Shown one piece after another: positions 44,914 through 54,134 of a stretch of 64,000 nt of DNA. The stretch comes from Bosea sp. F3-2 (lineage in GTDB: Bacteria > Pseudomonadota > Alphaproteobacteria > Rhizobiales > Beijerinckiaceae). The notes beneath the pieces were generated by a model that ran no database searches, was not told the origin of the DNA, and was given only the letters and a program-made list of their open reading frames with translations. Numbering within the stretch: the first letter of the stretch is position 1; each line of letters starts with the position of its first letter. A program made the translations under genes and the position numbers. The stretch lies in NCBI RefSeq assembly GCF_008253865.1, contig NZ_CP042331.1, forward strand, positions 4,739,501-4,803,500, given 5' to 3'.

Positions 44914-46353
44914 ATGAAGCGCGAACGCCGGATCAAGATCATTGCGACGCTAGGGCCCGCTTCCTCGACGGAGGAGATGTGCGCCAAGCTGTTTGAGGCG
45001 GGCGTCGACGTGTTCCGCATCAATATGAGCCACACCCAGCGCGAGACGCTGGCCGAGAAGGTGGCGATGCTGCGCGGGCTGGAGACCAAGTTCCGGCGTC
45101 CGGTCGGCATCCTCGCCGATCTCCAGGGCCCCAAGCTGCGCGTCGGTGCGTTCGGCGGCGATGGCGGTGCGATGCTGGAGAAGGGGGCGATCTTCACCCT
45201 CGATTCCGATCCGGCGCCCGGTGACGCCGAGCGCGTCCACCTGCCCCATCCCGAGATTCTGAGCGCGCTCGAGCCCGGCCACAGCCTGATCCTCGATGAC
45301 GGCAAGCTGCGCCTCGTCGTGGAGAGGGCCTCGGACAAGGAAGCGGTGACGCGCGTCACGGTCGGCGGGCGGCTGTCCTCGCGCAAGGGGGTGAGCCTGC
45401 CCGACACCACCATCGCCGTCTCGGCGATGACCGAGAAGGACCGGGCCGATGCCGAGGTCGCGGCCGAGGTCGGGGTCGACTGGATCGCGCTCTCCTTCGT
45501 GCAGCGGCCCGAGGACATGGCCGAGCTGCGCAAGATCGTGCGCGGCCGGGCGCTGGCGCTGGCCAAGATCGAGAAGCCGCAGGCGGTGCTGCGGCTGGAG
45601 GAGATCATCGAGGCCTCGGACGCGATCATGGTGGCGCGTGGCGATCTCGGCGTCGAGATGCCGCTGGAGAAGGTGCCGGGCACGCAGAAGCGCATGATCC
45701 GCATGGCGCGGCGCAAGGGCAAGCCGGTCGTGGTCGCGACGCAGATGCTGGAGAGCATGATCACCAGCCCGGTGCCGACCCGGGCCGAGGTCTCGGACGT
45801 GGCGACCGCGGTGTTCGAGGGCGCCGACGCGGTGATGCTCTCGGCCGAGAGCGCCGCCGGCCAGTACCCGGTCGAGGCGGTGACGATGATGAACCGCATC
45901 GCCGAGGAGGTCGAAGGCGAGACGGTCTACCGCTCGATCCTGGAGGCGCAACGCGCCGAGCCCGAGGCCACCGGCGCCGACGCCATCGCCAAGGCCGCCC
46001 ATGAGATCGCCGAGACGCTGCATCTCAAGGCGATCTGCGCCTGGACCTCGTCCGGCTCGACCGCCTTCCGGATCGCCCGCGAGCGCCCGAACTCGACCGT
46101 GATCGCGCTGACGCCGAACCGCGCCACGGCGCGCCGTCTCACCCTGGTCTGGGGCGTGCACGCCATCGTCACCAAGGACGCCAGCGACGCCGACGACATG
46201 GCCTTCCGCGCCTGCAAGTTCGCGGTGCGCGAGCACTATGCCAGGCTCGGCGACCGGATCATCGTCGTCGCCGGCGTGCCCTTCGGCACACCGGGCGCGA
46301 CCAACATGGTCCGCATCGCCTTCATCGCCCAGGAGCACGTCGCAAAGGCCTGA
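44914..46353 (+). CDS. pyk: pyruvate kinase
   Basis: Enzyme of 479 residues, normal length. It converts phosphoenolpyruvate and ADP to pyruvate and ATP. The N-terminal IKIIATLGPASS, the substrate region FRINMSH (34-40), the signature LAKIEKPQAV with the catalytic lysine near residue 218, and MVARGDLGVEM metal/phosphate residues are all present, followed by the B-barrel and C-terminal domain ending with a phosphatase-like alpha/beta unit. I chose ATG 44914 because the family starts just before IKIIATLGP; an ATG at 44740 is in frame but covers promoter DNA. Divergence from a LysR gene suggests metabolite-controlled expression. Confidence 0.95.
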   Translation: MKRERRIKIIATLGPASSTEEMCAKLFEAGVDVFRINMSHTQRETLAEKVAMLRGLETKFRRPVGILADLQGPKLRVGAFGGDGGAMLEKGAIFTLDSDPAPGDAERVHLPHPEILSALEPGHSLILDDGKLRLVVERASDKEAVTRVTVGGRLSSRKGVSLPDTTIAVSAMTEKDRADAEVAAEVGVDWIALSFVQRPEDMAELRKIVRGRALALAKIEKPQAVLRLEEIIEASDAIMVARGDLGVEMPLEKVPGTQKRMIRMARRKGKPVVVATQMLESMITSPVPTRAEVSDVATAVFEGADAVMLSAESAAGQYPVEAVTMMNRIAEEVEGETVYRSILEAQRAEPEATGADAIAKAAHEIAETLHLKAICAWTSSGSTAFRIARERPNSTVIALTPNRATARRLTLVWGVHAIVTKDASDADDMAFRACKFAVREHYARLGDRIIVVAGVPFGTPGATNMVRIAFIAQEHVAKA

Positions 46354-46424
46354 GCGAAGAGGGGGCAGAGCGGGGGGCAGGTTGAAGCCGCTGACTTGGG
46401 GACGGTGAGGCACGTCCCCGTCCA

Positions 46425-47183
46425 TCATCGCCATGACAGAACTGCGCTGCCGAGGATGCGTTCGGCCGCAGCCCGGAGCGTCCGCAGATCGGCGTAGCCG
46501 ACGGCACGGACGATCAGGTGCGGAGGGCAGCCGTCTGTCGCCAGGGCTAGTGCGCGCACCACCCGCAAACGCACTCTCCACTCGCCGAAACTCATGCCGG
46601 TTTCGGTGCGGAAGCCGCGCGTCAGCGTGCGCCGGCTAGCTCCGGCGTGCTGTGCCCAGCCGTCGAGGTCGAGGGGCGAGGCAGGGTCCTTCAGCAGCGC
46701 ATCGCAGACGCGCCGCAATCGCGGGTCGCGCGGCAAGGGCAGGGTCAAAGGCGTTTCGGGTGCGCGCGCGATCTCATCCAGGATCAGCGCGGCGAGATGC
46801 CCGCCGCGCCCGTTCTCATCATAGAGGAGGGGCTCGGCCGCCAGCGCCGCCAGCGACGAGGCCAGCAATGGCGTCACCTGCAGAACGCGGCAGCCCTGCG
46901 GCAGGACACCCACGGCTTCAGGGGCGACATAGGCCGAGCACATCGAGACTCTTCCATGCATTCTGACCTCATGGAAAAGCTGCGGTGGGATCCAGAGCGC
47001 ATGCTGTGCCGGCAGAATCCAGGTTCCGTCTTCCGCTGTCACCAATGTCAGCCCGGCAGTAGCATACAGAAGCTGGGCCCGCGGATGGCTGTGCCAGCCG
47101 GTAGTTGCGCCCGCCTCATAGGTCTTCGGCATGACGCCGATGGCGCGCGGGACCGTCTGATAGGCGTTGCTGTCGCCGCGCAT
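46425..47183 (-). CDS. AraC family transcriptional regulator (cupin plus HTH type)
   Basis: Regulator of 252 residues: an N-terminal cupin-like domain (WHSHPRAQLLYATAG, WILPAQHALWIPP) and a C-terminal AraC helix-turn-helix region (about 150-250, HAGASRRTLTRGFRTETGMSFGEWRVRLRVVRAL). The first helix-turn-helix is standard. The second diverges (LIVRAVGYADLRTLRAAAERILG where a GYxSxSAFxxAFRR pattern is usual), so it may bind DNA differently or be degenerating. It is divergent from the MFS gene at 47279 and probably represses or activates it. Confidence 0.82.
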   Translation of the reverse strand: MRGDSNAYQTVPRAIGVMPKTYEAGATTGWHSHPRAQLLYATAGLTLVTAEDGTWILPAQHALWIPPQLFHEVRMHGRVSMCSAYVAPEAVGVLPQGCRVLQVTPLLASSLAALAAEPLLYDENGRGGHLAALILDEIARAPETPLTLPLPRDPRLRRVCDALLKDPASPLDLDGWAQHAGASRRTLTRGFRTETGMSFGEWRVRLRVVRALALATDGCPPHLIVRAVGYADLRTLRAAAERILGSAVLSWR

Positions 47184-47278
47184 CGCAATCTCCGTTTGGC
47201 CCGATTATGCAGATTATCGGCCCAACAGGCCACATCGGGTCAAGGTAGAAGAATCCCATCCTTGTCGCGAGCATCCCC

Positions 47279-48475
47279 ATGAGCCCTGAGACACTGTCCA
47301 AACGCACGCTTCTCTTCGTCAACGCAGCCCATGCGCTCGATCACTTCGTGCTGCTGATCTATCCGACGGCCGTGATCGCCATCGCGGCGCAGACCGGGCT
47401 GAGCTATGCCGAGCTCATCGGCCTCGCGACGGGTGCCTTCGTCGCCTTCGGCCTGTGCTCCCTGCCGATGGGGTGGCTCTCGGACCGCTTCGGCCGGCGC
47501 AACATGCTCGCCGTCTTTTTCCTGGGCTACGGGCTGTCCTGTCTTGGCGTCGCCAGCGCGAGCCAGCCGGCTGCCTTCGCAGCCTGGCTCCTCGTTCTCG
47601 GCGTGGCATCGGCGATCTATCACCCGGTCGGTTCGACCATGCTGGTCAATCATGCCCGACAGCTCGGCCGCGACCTCGGGGTCAATGCGGTCTGGGGCAA
47701 TCTCGGTGCGGCGTCGGCGGCCGGCGTCACCGCATTGTTGGCCGCAAGCCTCGGCTGGCGCGCAGCTTTCGTGCTGCCGGGCCTCGTCTGCCTCGTGCTC
47801 GGAGCGGCGTTCCTCGCGCTCGTGCCCGGTGACGGGGCGCCGCATGCGAGCCGCTCGGGCAAGGCGGAGCTCATTCCGGTCAGCCGTCCCATGGCGCTTC
47901 TCGCCGTCTTCGCCATCGCGATCATCGCCGGTGGCATCACCTTCAACATCACGACCATCTCCTTGCCGAAGATCCTCGATGAGCGGCTCGGGCCGGACCT
48001 GCCGCTGGCGCTGACCGGCTCGCTGGCGACGCTGGTCTTCGTGTTCGGGGCCGGGGCGCAGTGGCTTATGGGCCGGCTCGTCGATCGCTACACGCTGCCT
48101 GCCCTGTTCGTCGGGCTTGCTCTCCTGCAGCCACTCGGCCTCGCGCTCTCTGCAACGACGCAGGGCATCCCCCTGCTGCTCGGCCTCGTCCTGACGATGA
48201 CCGCGATCTACGGGCAGGTCGTCGTCAACGACGCGATGGTTGCCCGCTATGTGCCGGCCCAGCACCGCGCCAAGGCGTTCAGCGTGCGCTATTTCCTCGG
48301 CTTCACCGTGAGCGGCTTCGTGGTGCCCATGCTGGCGGTTCTATACGCTCAAGGCGGGTTCGGGCTGGTGCTGGGCGGAGCGGCCGTGTTCGGCCTGATC
48401 GTCTGGCTCGCTTCGCTGGCGTTCTATTTCCTCGCTCAAGGCTCGGCATCGGAAAAGGCTGCTCCGGCCGAATAG
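47279..48475 (+). CDS. MFS transporter
   Basis: Major facilitator protein of 398 residues with 12 hydrophobic helices. The loop motif between helices 2 and 3 is visible (GWLSDRFGRRNML, about residues 64-76), and a related basic loop occurs in the second half. No substrate signature is seen; both drug efflux and metabolite uptake are possible. It starts 96 bp from the divergent AraC-type regulator, the usual arrangement for regulator-controlled MFS pumps. Confidence 0.9.
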   Translation: MSPETLSKRTLLFVNAAHALDHFVLLIYPTAVIAIAAQTGLSYAELIGLATGAFVAFGLCSLPMGWLSDRFGRRNMLAVFFLGYGLSCLGVASASQPAAFAAWLLVLGVASAIYHPVGSTMLVNHARQLGRDLGVNAVWGNLGAASAAGVTALLAASLGWRAAFVLPGLVCLVLGAAFLALVPGDGAPHASRSGKAELIPVSRPMALLAVFAIAIIAGGITFNITTISLPKILDERLGPDLPLALTGSLATLVFVFGAGAQWLMGRLVDRYTLPALFVGLALLQPLGLALSATTQGIPLLLGLVLTMTAIYGQVVVNDAMVARYVPAQHRAKAFSVRYFLGFTVSGFVVPMLAVLYAQGGFGLVLGGAAVFGLIVWLASLAFYFLAQGSASEKAAPAE

Positions 48476-48620
48476 CCGGAGTTCTCCTGTGCACCTGCCG
48501 TAGCCGATTTGGCCGGGTTTTCGCATGCCGCGAAGCCCGGCACAGGCGCTCCACACACCCTGAATGCTCGGTCCGGCCGGCGAACGACGCCGGCTTCTTC
48601 GCGTGGATAAGCGGCGCCGG

Positions 48621-48639
48621 TTTACCGCTTGTTAACCAT
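48621..48639. promoter_or_regulatory. CtrA-like site upstream of minC
   Basis: TTTA (48621-48624), 7 bp, TTAA (48632-48635) is one mismatch from the CtrA consensus TTAA-N7-TTAA, and the second half extends as TTAACCAT (48632-48639), the known eight-base CtrA half site. It lies about 40-55 bp before the minC start. CtrA control of the min operon is established in other Hyphomicrobiales such as Sinorhizobium, which supports the reading. Confidence 0.6.
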
Positions 48640-48676
48640 ACGCTCGATACACCGAAGCAACCGAAAATTTACCAAG

Positions 48677-49411
48677 ATGACCGGCGTGTTAACCCAATCC
48701 CGACCCATTCGTCTCAAGGGCCGCAGCTTCCTTGCGCTGGCCCTGACACCCGAGCTTCCCTTCGAGGATTGGCTGGTCCGGCTCGATGACCTGGCCTCGC
48801 GCTCGACCGGCTTCTTCATGCGCCGGCCCGTGGTTCTCGACATCACCGGCCTCGACATCGACCGGCCGCAGCTGCGCGATCTGATCGACCGGCTCGGCGC
48901 GCGCAATGTGCGGATCATGGGTATCGAGGGGGCGCGCCCCTCGCTGCTCGGAACGGATCTGCCGCCGGCCATGGCCGATGGCCGCCCGACCTCGGATATC
49001 GAAGCGCCGGCCGCGGAAGCGGACGGCAAGCCACAGGCTCCCGAAAGCGTCGCACCGCCGGCCATGGCGGTACCGAAGGCGTCGCCTTCGCTGGTCGTGA
49101 CCCAGCCCGTTCGTTCGGGGCAGTCGGTGATCTTCGCCGAGGGCGATGTAACGATCGTCGGCTCGGTCGCATCGGGTGCGGAGGTCATCGCGGGTGGCTC
49201 GATCCATGTCTACGGCACGCTGCGCGGCCGGGCCATGGCCGGGACGATCGGCAATGCGGAGGCGCGCATCTTCTGCCGGAAGCTCGAGGCCGAGCTCGTC
49301 GCCATCGACGGCTACTACAAGACGGCCGAGGATTTGGAGCCGGGCCTGCGCGGCAAGGCCGTCCAGTTCTGGCTGGAAGGCGACACTTTCAAGGTCGGAT
49401 CACTCGCCTGA
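48677..49411 (+). CDS. minC: septum site-determining protein MinC
   Basis: Division inhibitor of 244 residues that, with MinD, blocks FtsZ assembly away from mid-cell. The N-terminal domain begins RPIRLKGRSFLALAL; the linker (about 95-135) is rich in Ala and Pro; the C-terminal beta-helix domain binds MinD (SGQSVIFAEGDVTIVGSVASGAEVIAGGSIHVYGTLRGRAMAG). I chose ATG 48677 over the in-frame ATG at 48629 because the family starts only a few residues before the RPIRLKGRS segment. It is the first gene of the minCDE operon. Confidence 0.95.
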   Translation: MTGVLTQSRPIRLKGRSFLALALTPELPFEDWLVRLDDLASRSTGFFMRRPVVLDITGLDIDRPQLRDLIDRLGARNVRIMGIEGARPSLLGTDLPPAMADGRPTSDIEAPAAEADGKPQAPESVAPPAMAVPKASPSLVVTQPVRSGQSVIFAEGDVTIVGSVASGAEVIAGGSIHVYGTLRGRAMAGTIGNAEARIFCRKLEAELVAIDGYYKTAEDLEPGLRGKAVQFWLEGDTFKVGSLA

Positions 49412-49445
49412 ACCGAGGGCGCGTCCACAGCAACAGGAGAGGTCA

Positions 49446-50261
49446 ATGGGCAAGGTCATCGTGGTCACATCGGGGAAGGGCGGCGTCGGCAAGACGACCT
49501 CCTCGGCGGCATTGGGGGCGGCTCTCGCCCGCGGTGGCGAGAAGGTCGTGGTGGTCGACTTCGACGTCGGCCTGCGCAATCTCGACCTCGTCATGGGGGC
49601 GGAACGGCGCGTGGTCTACGACCTCGTCAACGTGATCCAGGGCGAGGCGAAGCTGACGCAGGCGCTGATCCGCGACAAGCGGCTGGAGACGCTCTACCTG
49701 CTGCCGGCCTCGCAGACGCGCGACAAGGACAACCTGACGGCCGAGGGCGTTGCGGCGGTCATCGGCGCTCTCAAGACCTCGTTCGACTGGGTGATCTGCG
49801 ACAGCCCGGCCGGCATCGAGCGCGGCGCGACGCTGGCGATGCGCCATGCCGACATCGCGATCGTCGTGACCAATCCGGAAGTCTCCTCGGTGCGCGATTC
49901 CGATCGCATCATCGGCCTGCTCGATTCCAAGACGCTGAAGGCCGAGAGCGGCGAGCGAATCGAGAAGCACCTCCTCCTCACCCGCTACGACCCCGCCCGC
50001 GCCGAGCGCGGCGACATGCTGAAGGTGGACGACGTCCTCGAAATCCTGTCGATCCCGCTGCTGGGGATCGTGCCGGAAAGCATGGACGTGCTGCGGGCCT
50101 CCAATGTCGGCTCGCCGGTCACGCTGGCGGATGAGCGCAGCGCGCCGGCGATCGCCTATTTCGACGCCGTGCGCCGGCTCAAGGGCGAGGCCCTGCCGGT
50201 CACCGTCCCCGGCGAGAAGCGCGGCTTCTTCGGCAAGATCTTCGGAAGGAAGGCGGCATGA
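49446..50261 (+). CDS. minD: septum site-determining ATPase MinD
   Basis: Membrane-associated ATPase of 271 residues with the deviant Walker A GKGGVGKT (10-17), VVVDFDVGLRNLDL (the usual IDFDIGLRNLD region), and the C-terminal amphipathic, basic tail (KRGFFGKIFGRK) that anchors it to the membrane. ATP-bound MinD recruits MinC and is stimulated by MinE. It lies 34 bp after minC and overlaps minE by 4 bp. Confidence 0.97.
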   Translation: MGKVIVVTSGKGGVGKTTSSAALGAALARGGEKVVVVDFDVGLRNLDLVMGAERRVVYDLVNVIQGEAKLTQALIRDKRLETLYLLPASQTRDKDNLTAEGVAAVIGALKTSFDWVICDSPAGIERGATLAMRHADIAIVVTNPEVSSVRDSDRIIGLLDSKTLKAESGERIEKHLLLTRYDPARAERGDMLKVDDVLEILSIPLLGIVPESMDVLRASNVGSPVTLADERSAPAIAYFDAVRRLKGEALPVTVPGEKRGFFGKIFGRKAA

Positions 50262-50527
50262 GCATGAACCTGCTTCGTCTTTTCTCCCGCCCTCGTTCGG
50301 CCCCCGCGGCGCGCGAGCGGCTGCAGGTGTTGCTCGCGCATGAGCGCGCCGCGGTCGGCGATTCGGACCTCGTCACCAAGCTCCGGGACGAAATCCTGCG
50401 CGCAATCTCGAAGCACATGCAGGTCGATGACGAGAAGGTCAGCGTCCGCATGGAACGCGGCGCCCAGGTCTCGACACTGGCCGTCGATATCGAAATCCCG
50501 TTCGACGCGGGCAAGAAGGCGGCCTGA
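50258..50527 (+). CDS. minE: cell division topological specificity factor MinE
   Basis: Protein of 89 residues, the normal length. The N-terminal helix (MNLLRLFSRPRSAPAARERLQVLLAHER) contains the MinD-contacting region, followed by the dimerisation beta domain (KHMQVDDEKVSVRMERGAQVSTLAVDIEIPF). It stimulates MinD ATPase activity to give the pole-to-pole oscillation. Coupled to minD by the 4-bp ATGA overlap; last gene of the operon. Confidence 0.96.
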   Translation: MSMNLLRLFSRPRSAPAARERLQVLLAHERAAVGDSDLVTKLRDEILRAISKHMQVDDEKVSVRMERGAQVSTLAVDIEIPFDAGKKAA

Positions 50528-50553
50528 CGGCCGCCCCTTACCTCCGTCTCGCA

Positions 50554-52551
50554 TCAGCCGTTTCGGCTTCCGCCGCGGTTCAGCAGCCAGATCAGGTAGG
50601 GGCCGCCGATCAGCGCGGCGAACAGCCCGACCGGCACCTGATACGGAAAAGCGACGATGCGCGAGAGCCAATCCGCGACGATCATCACGGCGCAGCCGAT
50701 CAGGACGGAGGCCAGGAGCTGGTCGCGACTGCGGGCAAATCCGGCGAGCCGGGCAAGATGCGGGGCGATGAGCCCGATCAGGCTCAAGGGGCCGACCAGC
50801 AGCGAGGCTACCGCCGTCATCAGCGCGGCAAGGGCGGCAAGGCAGAGCCGGGTGCGCTCGACGGCGAGGCCGAGGCTGCGGCTGGTGGCATCCCCGAACG
50901 GCAGCAGATCGAGCCAGCGCACCGCGAGCAGGAGAGGGGCGATCAGCAGGACGCAGGCGATAAGGCCGGTCCAGGCCTCGATCTCGCCAGCGCGGTTGGT
51001 CGAGCCTGAGAGCCAGACCAGCAGCATATAGGCGCGCAGATCGCCCTGGGCGAGTGCGGTCGAGACCACCGCCATGCAGAGCGCGCCCATGGCGATGCCG
51101 GCAAGCAGCAGGCGCTGCGGCCCGACGCCCGGGCTGGCGGCGAACAGCAGCATGACGAAGAGCACTGCGAGCGAGCCGCCGGCGATGCCAGCCAGCATCG
51201 CAAAGGGGCTCGCCGGCAGGAACGTGAGTGCCAGCAGCAACCCGACGCCGCCAGCGGCGCTGACACCGAGCACTTCGGGGCCGGCGAGAGGGTTGGCGGT
51301 GAGGCGCTGCATCAGGCAACCGGCGGCGCCGAGCAGGACGCCGGCCGATCCCGCCGCAACGAGGCGCGGACCGCGGAATGGCAACAGATCCCAGAAGAGA
51401 GGACCCGTCGCCAACTCCCATCCCTGCGGTCCGCGTCCGAGCACGAGACCGAGCGCAGCGACGAGTGCCATGATGGCGGCGAGCGGAATGAGCGCCCGCA
51501 GCGAGCGTGCCGCCCGGTTGTTGAGCCAGACAGGATCGGTCGCCTGCGGCGGCAAGGCCGGCGGAACCCGTCGCATCAGCCACAGCAGCAACGGGCCGCC
51601 GAACAGGGCGGTCGCGGCGCCTGTCGGCGCGAGATCGTTGAAGCCGGAGCCGAGCAACTGCACCGTGCTGTCGGTGATCGAGAGCAGCAAGGCCCCGAAC
51701 GCTGGTGCCGCCAGCAGCATCTGCCGCGGCGTGCGGGCGCCGAGTTCGCGCGCCAGAGCTGGCGCGGCGAGGCCGACGAAGCCGATCACGCCAACCTCGG
51801 CGGTGACGCTCGCCGCCAGCCAGACGGCGATGCCGAGAACGGCAAGGCGTGTCGCATGAAGGGCGAGGCCGAGGCTGCGTGCCATATCCTCGTCGAGGCC
51901 GAGTAGGGTGAGAGGCCGCAACAGCAATGCGGCGGCAAATGCGCTCAGCATGAGGCGTGGGCCGAGCGCCAGAGCGGCATCCCAGCTCTGCTGGTTGAGC
52001 GAGCCCGCGCCCCAGATGAACAGCGACAGCACATACTCGCCCTTGGCGAGAATGACGGTCGCGCTGGCTGCCGCCGCGACGAGCGAGACGACCATGCCCG
52101 ACAGGACCACCGTCATCGGATCGAGCCCGCGCCGCCAGCTCAGGCCGAGGACGAGAGCGACCGCGGCGATGGCGCCGACAAGCGCGACGCCTTCGCGCGA
52201 GAATGCAATCAGGGCCGGGGCATAGGCCGTCGCTGCAGTGAGTGCGAGTTGCGCGCCGGAGGCGATGCCGAGCGTCGAAGCGTCGGCGATCGGGTTGCGC
52301 AGCACACGCTGCAGCAGCATGCCGGCGAGCCCGAGCGCCGCACCGCAGATCAGCGCGGTTGCGGCGCGCGGCATCAGGCTCTGCCGGAGCAGGATGCTTT
52401 CGAGCGTCCGGGCGAGTTCGGACGAGGCCTGCAGGGACGGGCGCGTTACGACGACCGCCAAGAAAAGGGCTGCCGCCGTCAGCGTCGCGAGAAGCCAGGC
52501 GCCCGGGTGCCTGCCCGGTGGTAGCCGTATCGCGCGGACCGCCTCAGCCAC
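50554..52551 (-). CDS. fhuB: Fe(3+)-hydroxamate ABC transporter permease FhuB
   Basis: Inner-membrane permease of 665 residues, a fused double FecCD-type domain with about 20 helices; the two halves (1-330 and 340-665) repeat the pattern GxALGLAGxxLQRxxxNPIAxPxxLGIxxGA (first at about 68-100) and LIGLIAPHLAR near 600. This duplicated length is diagnostic for FhuB rather than single-domain FecC/FecD. It imports ferric hydroxamates with the FhuD-like protein, whose gene it overlaps by 8 bp, and the ATPase encoded at 54135. Confidence 0.92.
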   Translation of the reverse strand: MAEAVRAIRLPPGRHPGAWLLATLTAAALFLAVVVTRPSLQASSELARTLESILLRQSLMPRAATALICGAALGLAGMLLQRVLRNPIADASTLGIASGAQLALTAATAYAPALIAFSREGVALVGAIAAVALVLGLSWRRGLDPMTVVLSGMVVSLVAAAASATVILAKGEYVLSLFIWGAGSLNQQSWDAALALGPRLMLSAFAAALLLRPLTLLGLDEDMARSLGLALHATRLAVLGIAVWLAASVTAEVGVIGFVGLAAPALARELGARTPRQMLLAAPAFGALLLSITDSTVQLLGSGFNDLAPTGAATALFGGPLLLWLMRRVPPALPPQATDPVWLNNRAARSLRALIPLAAIMALVAALGLVLGRGPQGWELATGPLFWDLLPFRGPRLVAAGSAGVLLGAAGCLMQRLTANPLAGPEVLGVSAAGGVGLLLALTFLPASPFAMLAGIAGGSLAVLFVMLLFAASPGVGPQRLLLAGIAMGALCMAVVSTALAQGDLRAYMLLVWLSGSTNRAGEIEAWTGLIACVLLIAPLLLAVRWLDLLPFGDATSRSLGLAVERTRLCLAALAALMTAVASLLVGPLSLIGLIAPHLARLAGFARSRDQLLASVLIGCAVMIVADWLSRIVAFPYQVPVGLFAALIGGPYLIWLLNRGGSRNG

Positions 52552-53431
52552 GGGCCGTCTCCGCCGCGAGCAGGGCGTCGGTCAGCAATCGCGCGAAACG
52601 GCGCGCCGCGGGCAGACCGCCATAGGGGTTGATCGAGCCGAGCTGCAGGAGCCGGCCTTTGCGCAGATTGGGCAGGGCATTCCAGAAGGCGCTGCCCGCG
52701 AGGGTCGGCATGGCGTCGGGAGGCACCGGCGGGATCAGCGCGATGAAGGCGTCCGGGACACGAACGAGCGCTTCAAGCCCGATCGGGGCCATGGCGGAAT
52801 AGTCCGTACGCTCCGTCCAGGCATTGGCGAGGCCGAGCCGCCGCAGCACCTCGCCGAACATGCTGTCATCGCCGAAAACACGGAAATGCCGGGCATCGCC
52901 GAGGTTGACCGGGATCACCGGACGCGCGCCCAGCGGCTTCAACCTTTCGCGCAGGCTCGCAAATTCCGTCTCGGTGTCGGCGATGTAGCGCTCGGCCGTC
53001 ACGGCGATGCCGAGGCGCTCGCCGATACTTCGGGTCATCGCGACCACCGGCTCATAGGGCAAGCGGCCGGGCGCATAGATCGAGAAGCTTTCGACCGGCG
53101 CGATCCGGCGCAGCCGCGGCTCGGAGCCGACATAGAAGCTCGACGAGAAGATCAGCTCCGGCCGTGACAGCAGCAGCAATTCGAAATTGATCGTGCCGCG
53201 CAGGCCGAGATCGGTGACGCTTGTGGGAACGGCGGGCTCGATCGCGACCTCGCGGAATTGGCGCAGCTCCGGTGCGGCGATCGGCGGGACTCCGAGCGCA
53301 AGCAAAGTCTCCAGCACCGACCAGTCGACGGTTGCGACGCGCAAGCCCGCAGCCTCGGCCGGCAGCGGGAGGCTGGCGGCGAGAAGCGCCAATGCGCCGC
53401 GTCGTGTCGGGAAAGGCGGGGTGCCGATCAT
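52544..53431 (-). CDS. fhuD: iron-siderophore ABC transporter substrate-binding protein (FhuD-like)
   Basis: Periplasmic binding protein of 295 residues with the class III TroA/FhuD fold (LRVATVDWSVLETLLALGVPPIAA, then NFELLLLSRPELIFSSSFY). The N-terminus has a twin-arginine-like start, TRRGALALLAASLPL. I chose ATG 53431 because the frame further upstream translates a dispersed palindromic repeat. It should hand ferric hydroxamates to FhuB. The only receptor-like sequence nearby is a broken fragment, so the outer-membrane step must be encoded elsewhere. Confidence 0.88.
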   Translation of the reverse strand: MIGTPPFPTRRGALALLAASLPLPAEAAGLRVATVDWSVLETLLALGVPPIAAPELRQFREVAIEPAVPTSVTDLGLRGTINFELLLLSRPELIFSSSFYVGSEPRLRRIAPVESFSIYAPGRLPYEPVVAMTRSIGERLGIAVTAERYIADTETEFASLRERLKPLGARPVIPVNLGDARHFRVFGDDSMFGEVLRRLGLANAWTERTDYSAMAPIGLEALVRVPDAFIALIPPVPPDAMPTLAGSAFWNALPNLRKGRLLQLGSINPYGGLPAARRFARLLTDALLAAETARG

Positions 53432-53472
53432 GTATCCGGGTCTAGCGCTTGTCGCGCTTCTATTGAAACGAA

Positions 53473-53606
53473 TGTCATCCCGGACGCAGCCCTCGGGTCC
53501 GATCTTCGATCGGCCCAAGGATAAACTCCGCGGAGATCCGGGATCCATGCCTGACGATTTCTCGGAAGCGCTCTGGCATGGATCCCGGGTCAAGCCCGGG
53601 ATGACG
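53473..53606. repeat. palindromic intergenic repeat (GTCATCCCGG family), second copy
   Basis: Starts GTCATCCCGGACGC and ends GGTCAAGCCCGGGATGAC, sharing GGGATCCATGCCTGA and CTCTGGCATGGATCC with the copy at 18654-18750. About 35 bp longer because of an extra CTCGGGTCCGATC-type segment. Located between fhuD and the receptor remnant. Confidence 0.85.
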
Positions 53607-53691
53607 GCGTGGTTCCGTGCAAAATCAGCATCTAGCACAGCCGAAGGCCGGGGCGTGTGGCTGCGGCCTTCTGTCATGACGGAAAGCGCCC

Positions 53692-53990
53692 TTACCAGCG
53701 GTAGTTCGCCGAGACGGTGACGGTGCGGGCATCGCCATAGCCGCAGCCGGAATAGCCGTTACAGCTCTTCACATAGGTCTTGTCGAAGAGGTTGGTGACG
53801 TTGACCGCCATGCCCCAGCCCTTTGAAGACGCCTTCGGGTACCGTGTAGTCGAGCCAGGCGGAGGCCATGACTTCCGGGACGACGATCGGCGTCTTGCCG
53901 ATCAGCTGCGGGCGGGTGTCTTTGGTCGTCTTCAGGTCGTAGGCCGTGAAGGAGGCGAGCAGCTTCAGGTCCGTGTCGATGGGTTGAGGC
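53692..53990 (-). pseudogene. remnant of a TonB-dependent siderophore receptor (C-terminal end)
   Basis: Read from 53990 downward, one frame gives DTDLKLLASFTAYDLKTTKD...VPEVMASAWLDYTVPEGVFKGLG, a typical receptor beta-barrel stretch. It then breaks near 53825, and another frame continues MAVNVTNLFDKTYVKSC...GYGDARTVTVSANYRW, the characteristic C-terminal end of FhuA/FpvA-type receptors with the terminal aromatic residue, and a TAA stop at 53692. The rest of the barrel and plug is absent, and sequence appears to be missing at the frame break. The gene is dead but shows the fhu locus once had its own receptor. Confidence 0.75.
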
Positions 53991-54134
53991 GGTCAATCTG
54001 TCGGAGGCCTCTGAGCCGGGCGCGAGCCCGATGGCTTTCCGAGACGGAACAACTCTACTTTCGCCATGAGCCGGGGCGATGTAGGGCGAGGCGACCGTGG
54101 CTGAAAACCGATGATCCCGAAGGCGAGTTCGATC
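53991..54134. other. spacer between receptor remnant and ATPase gene
   Basis: No gene or repeat is recognised. It separates two divergent directions and probably holds the promoter of the FhuC-like gene. Confidence 0.3.

Noticed and set aside
53431..53677. N-terminal extension of the FhuD-like protein
   Set aside because: The extension is the translation of a dispersed palindromic repeat and would displace the signal peptide.
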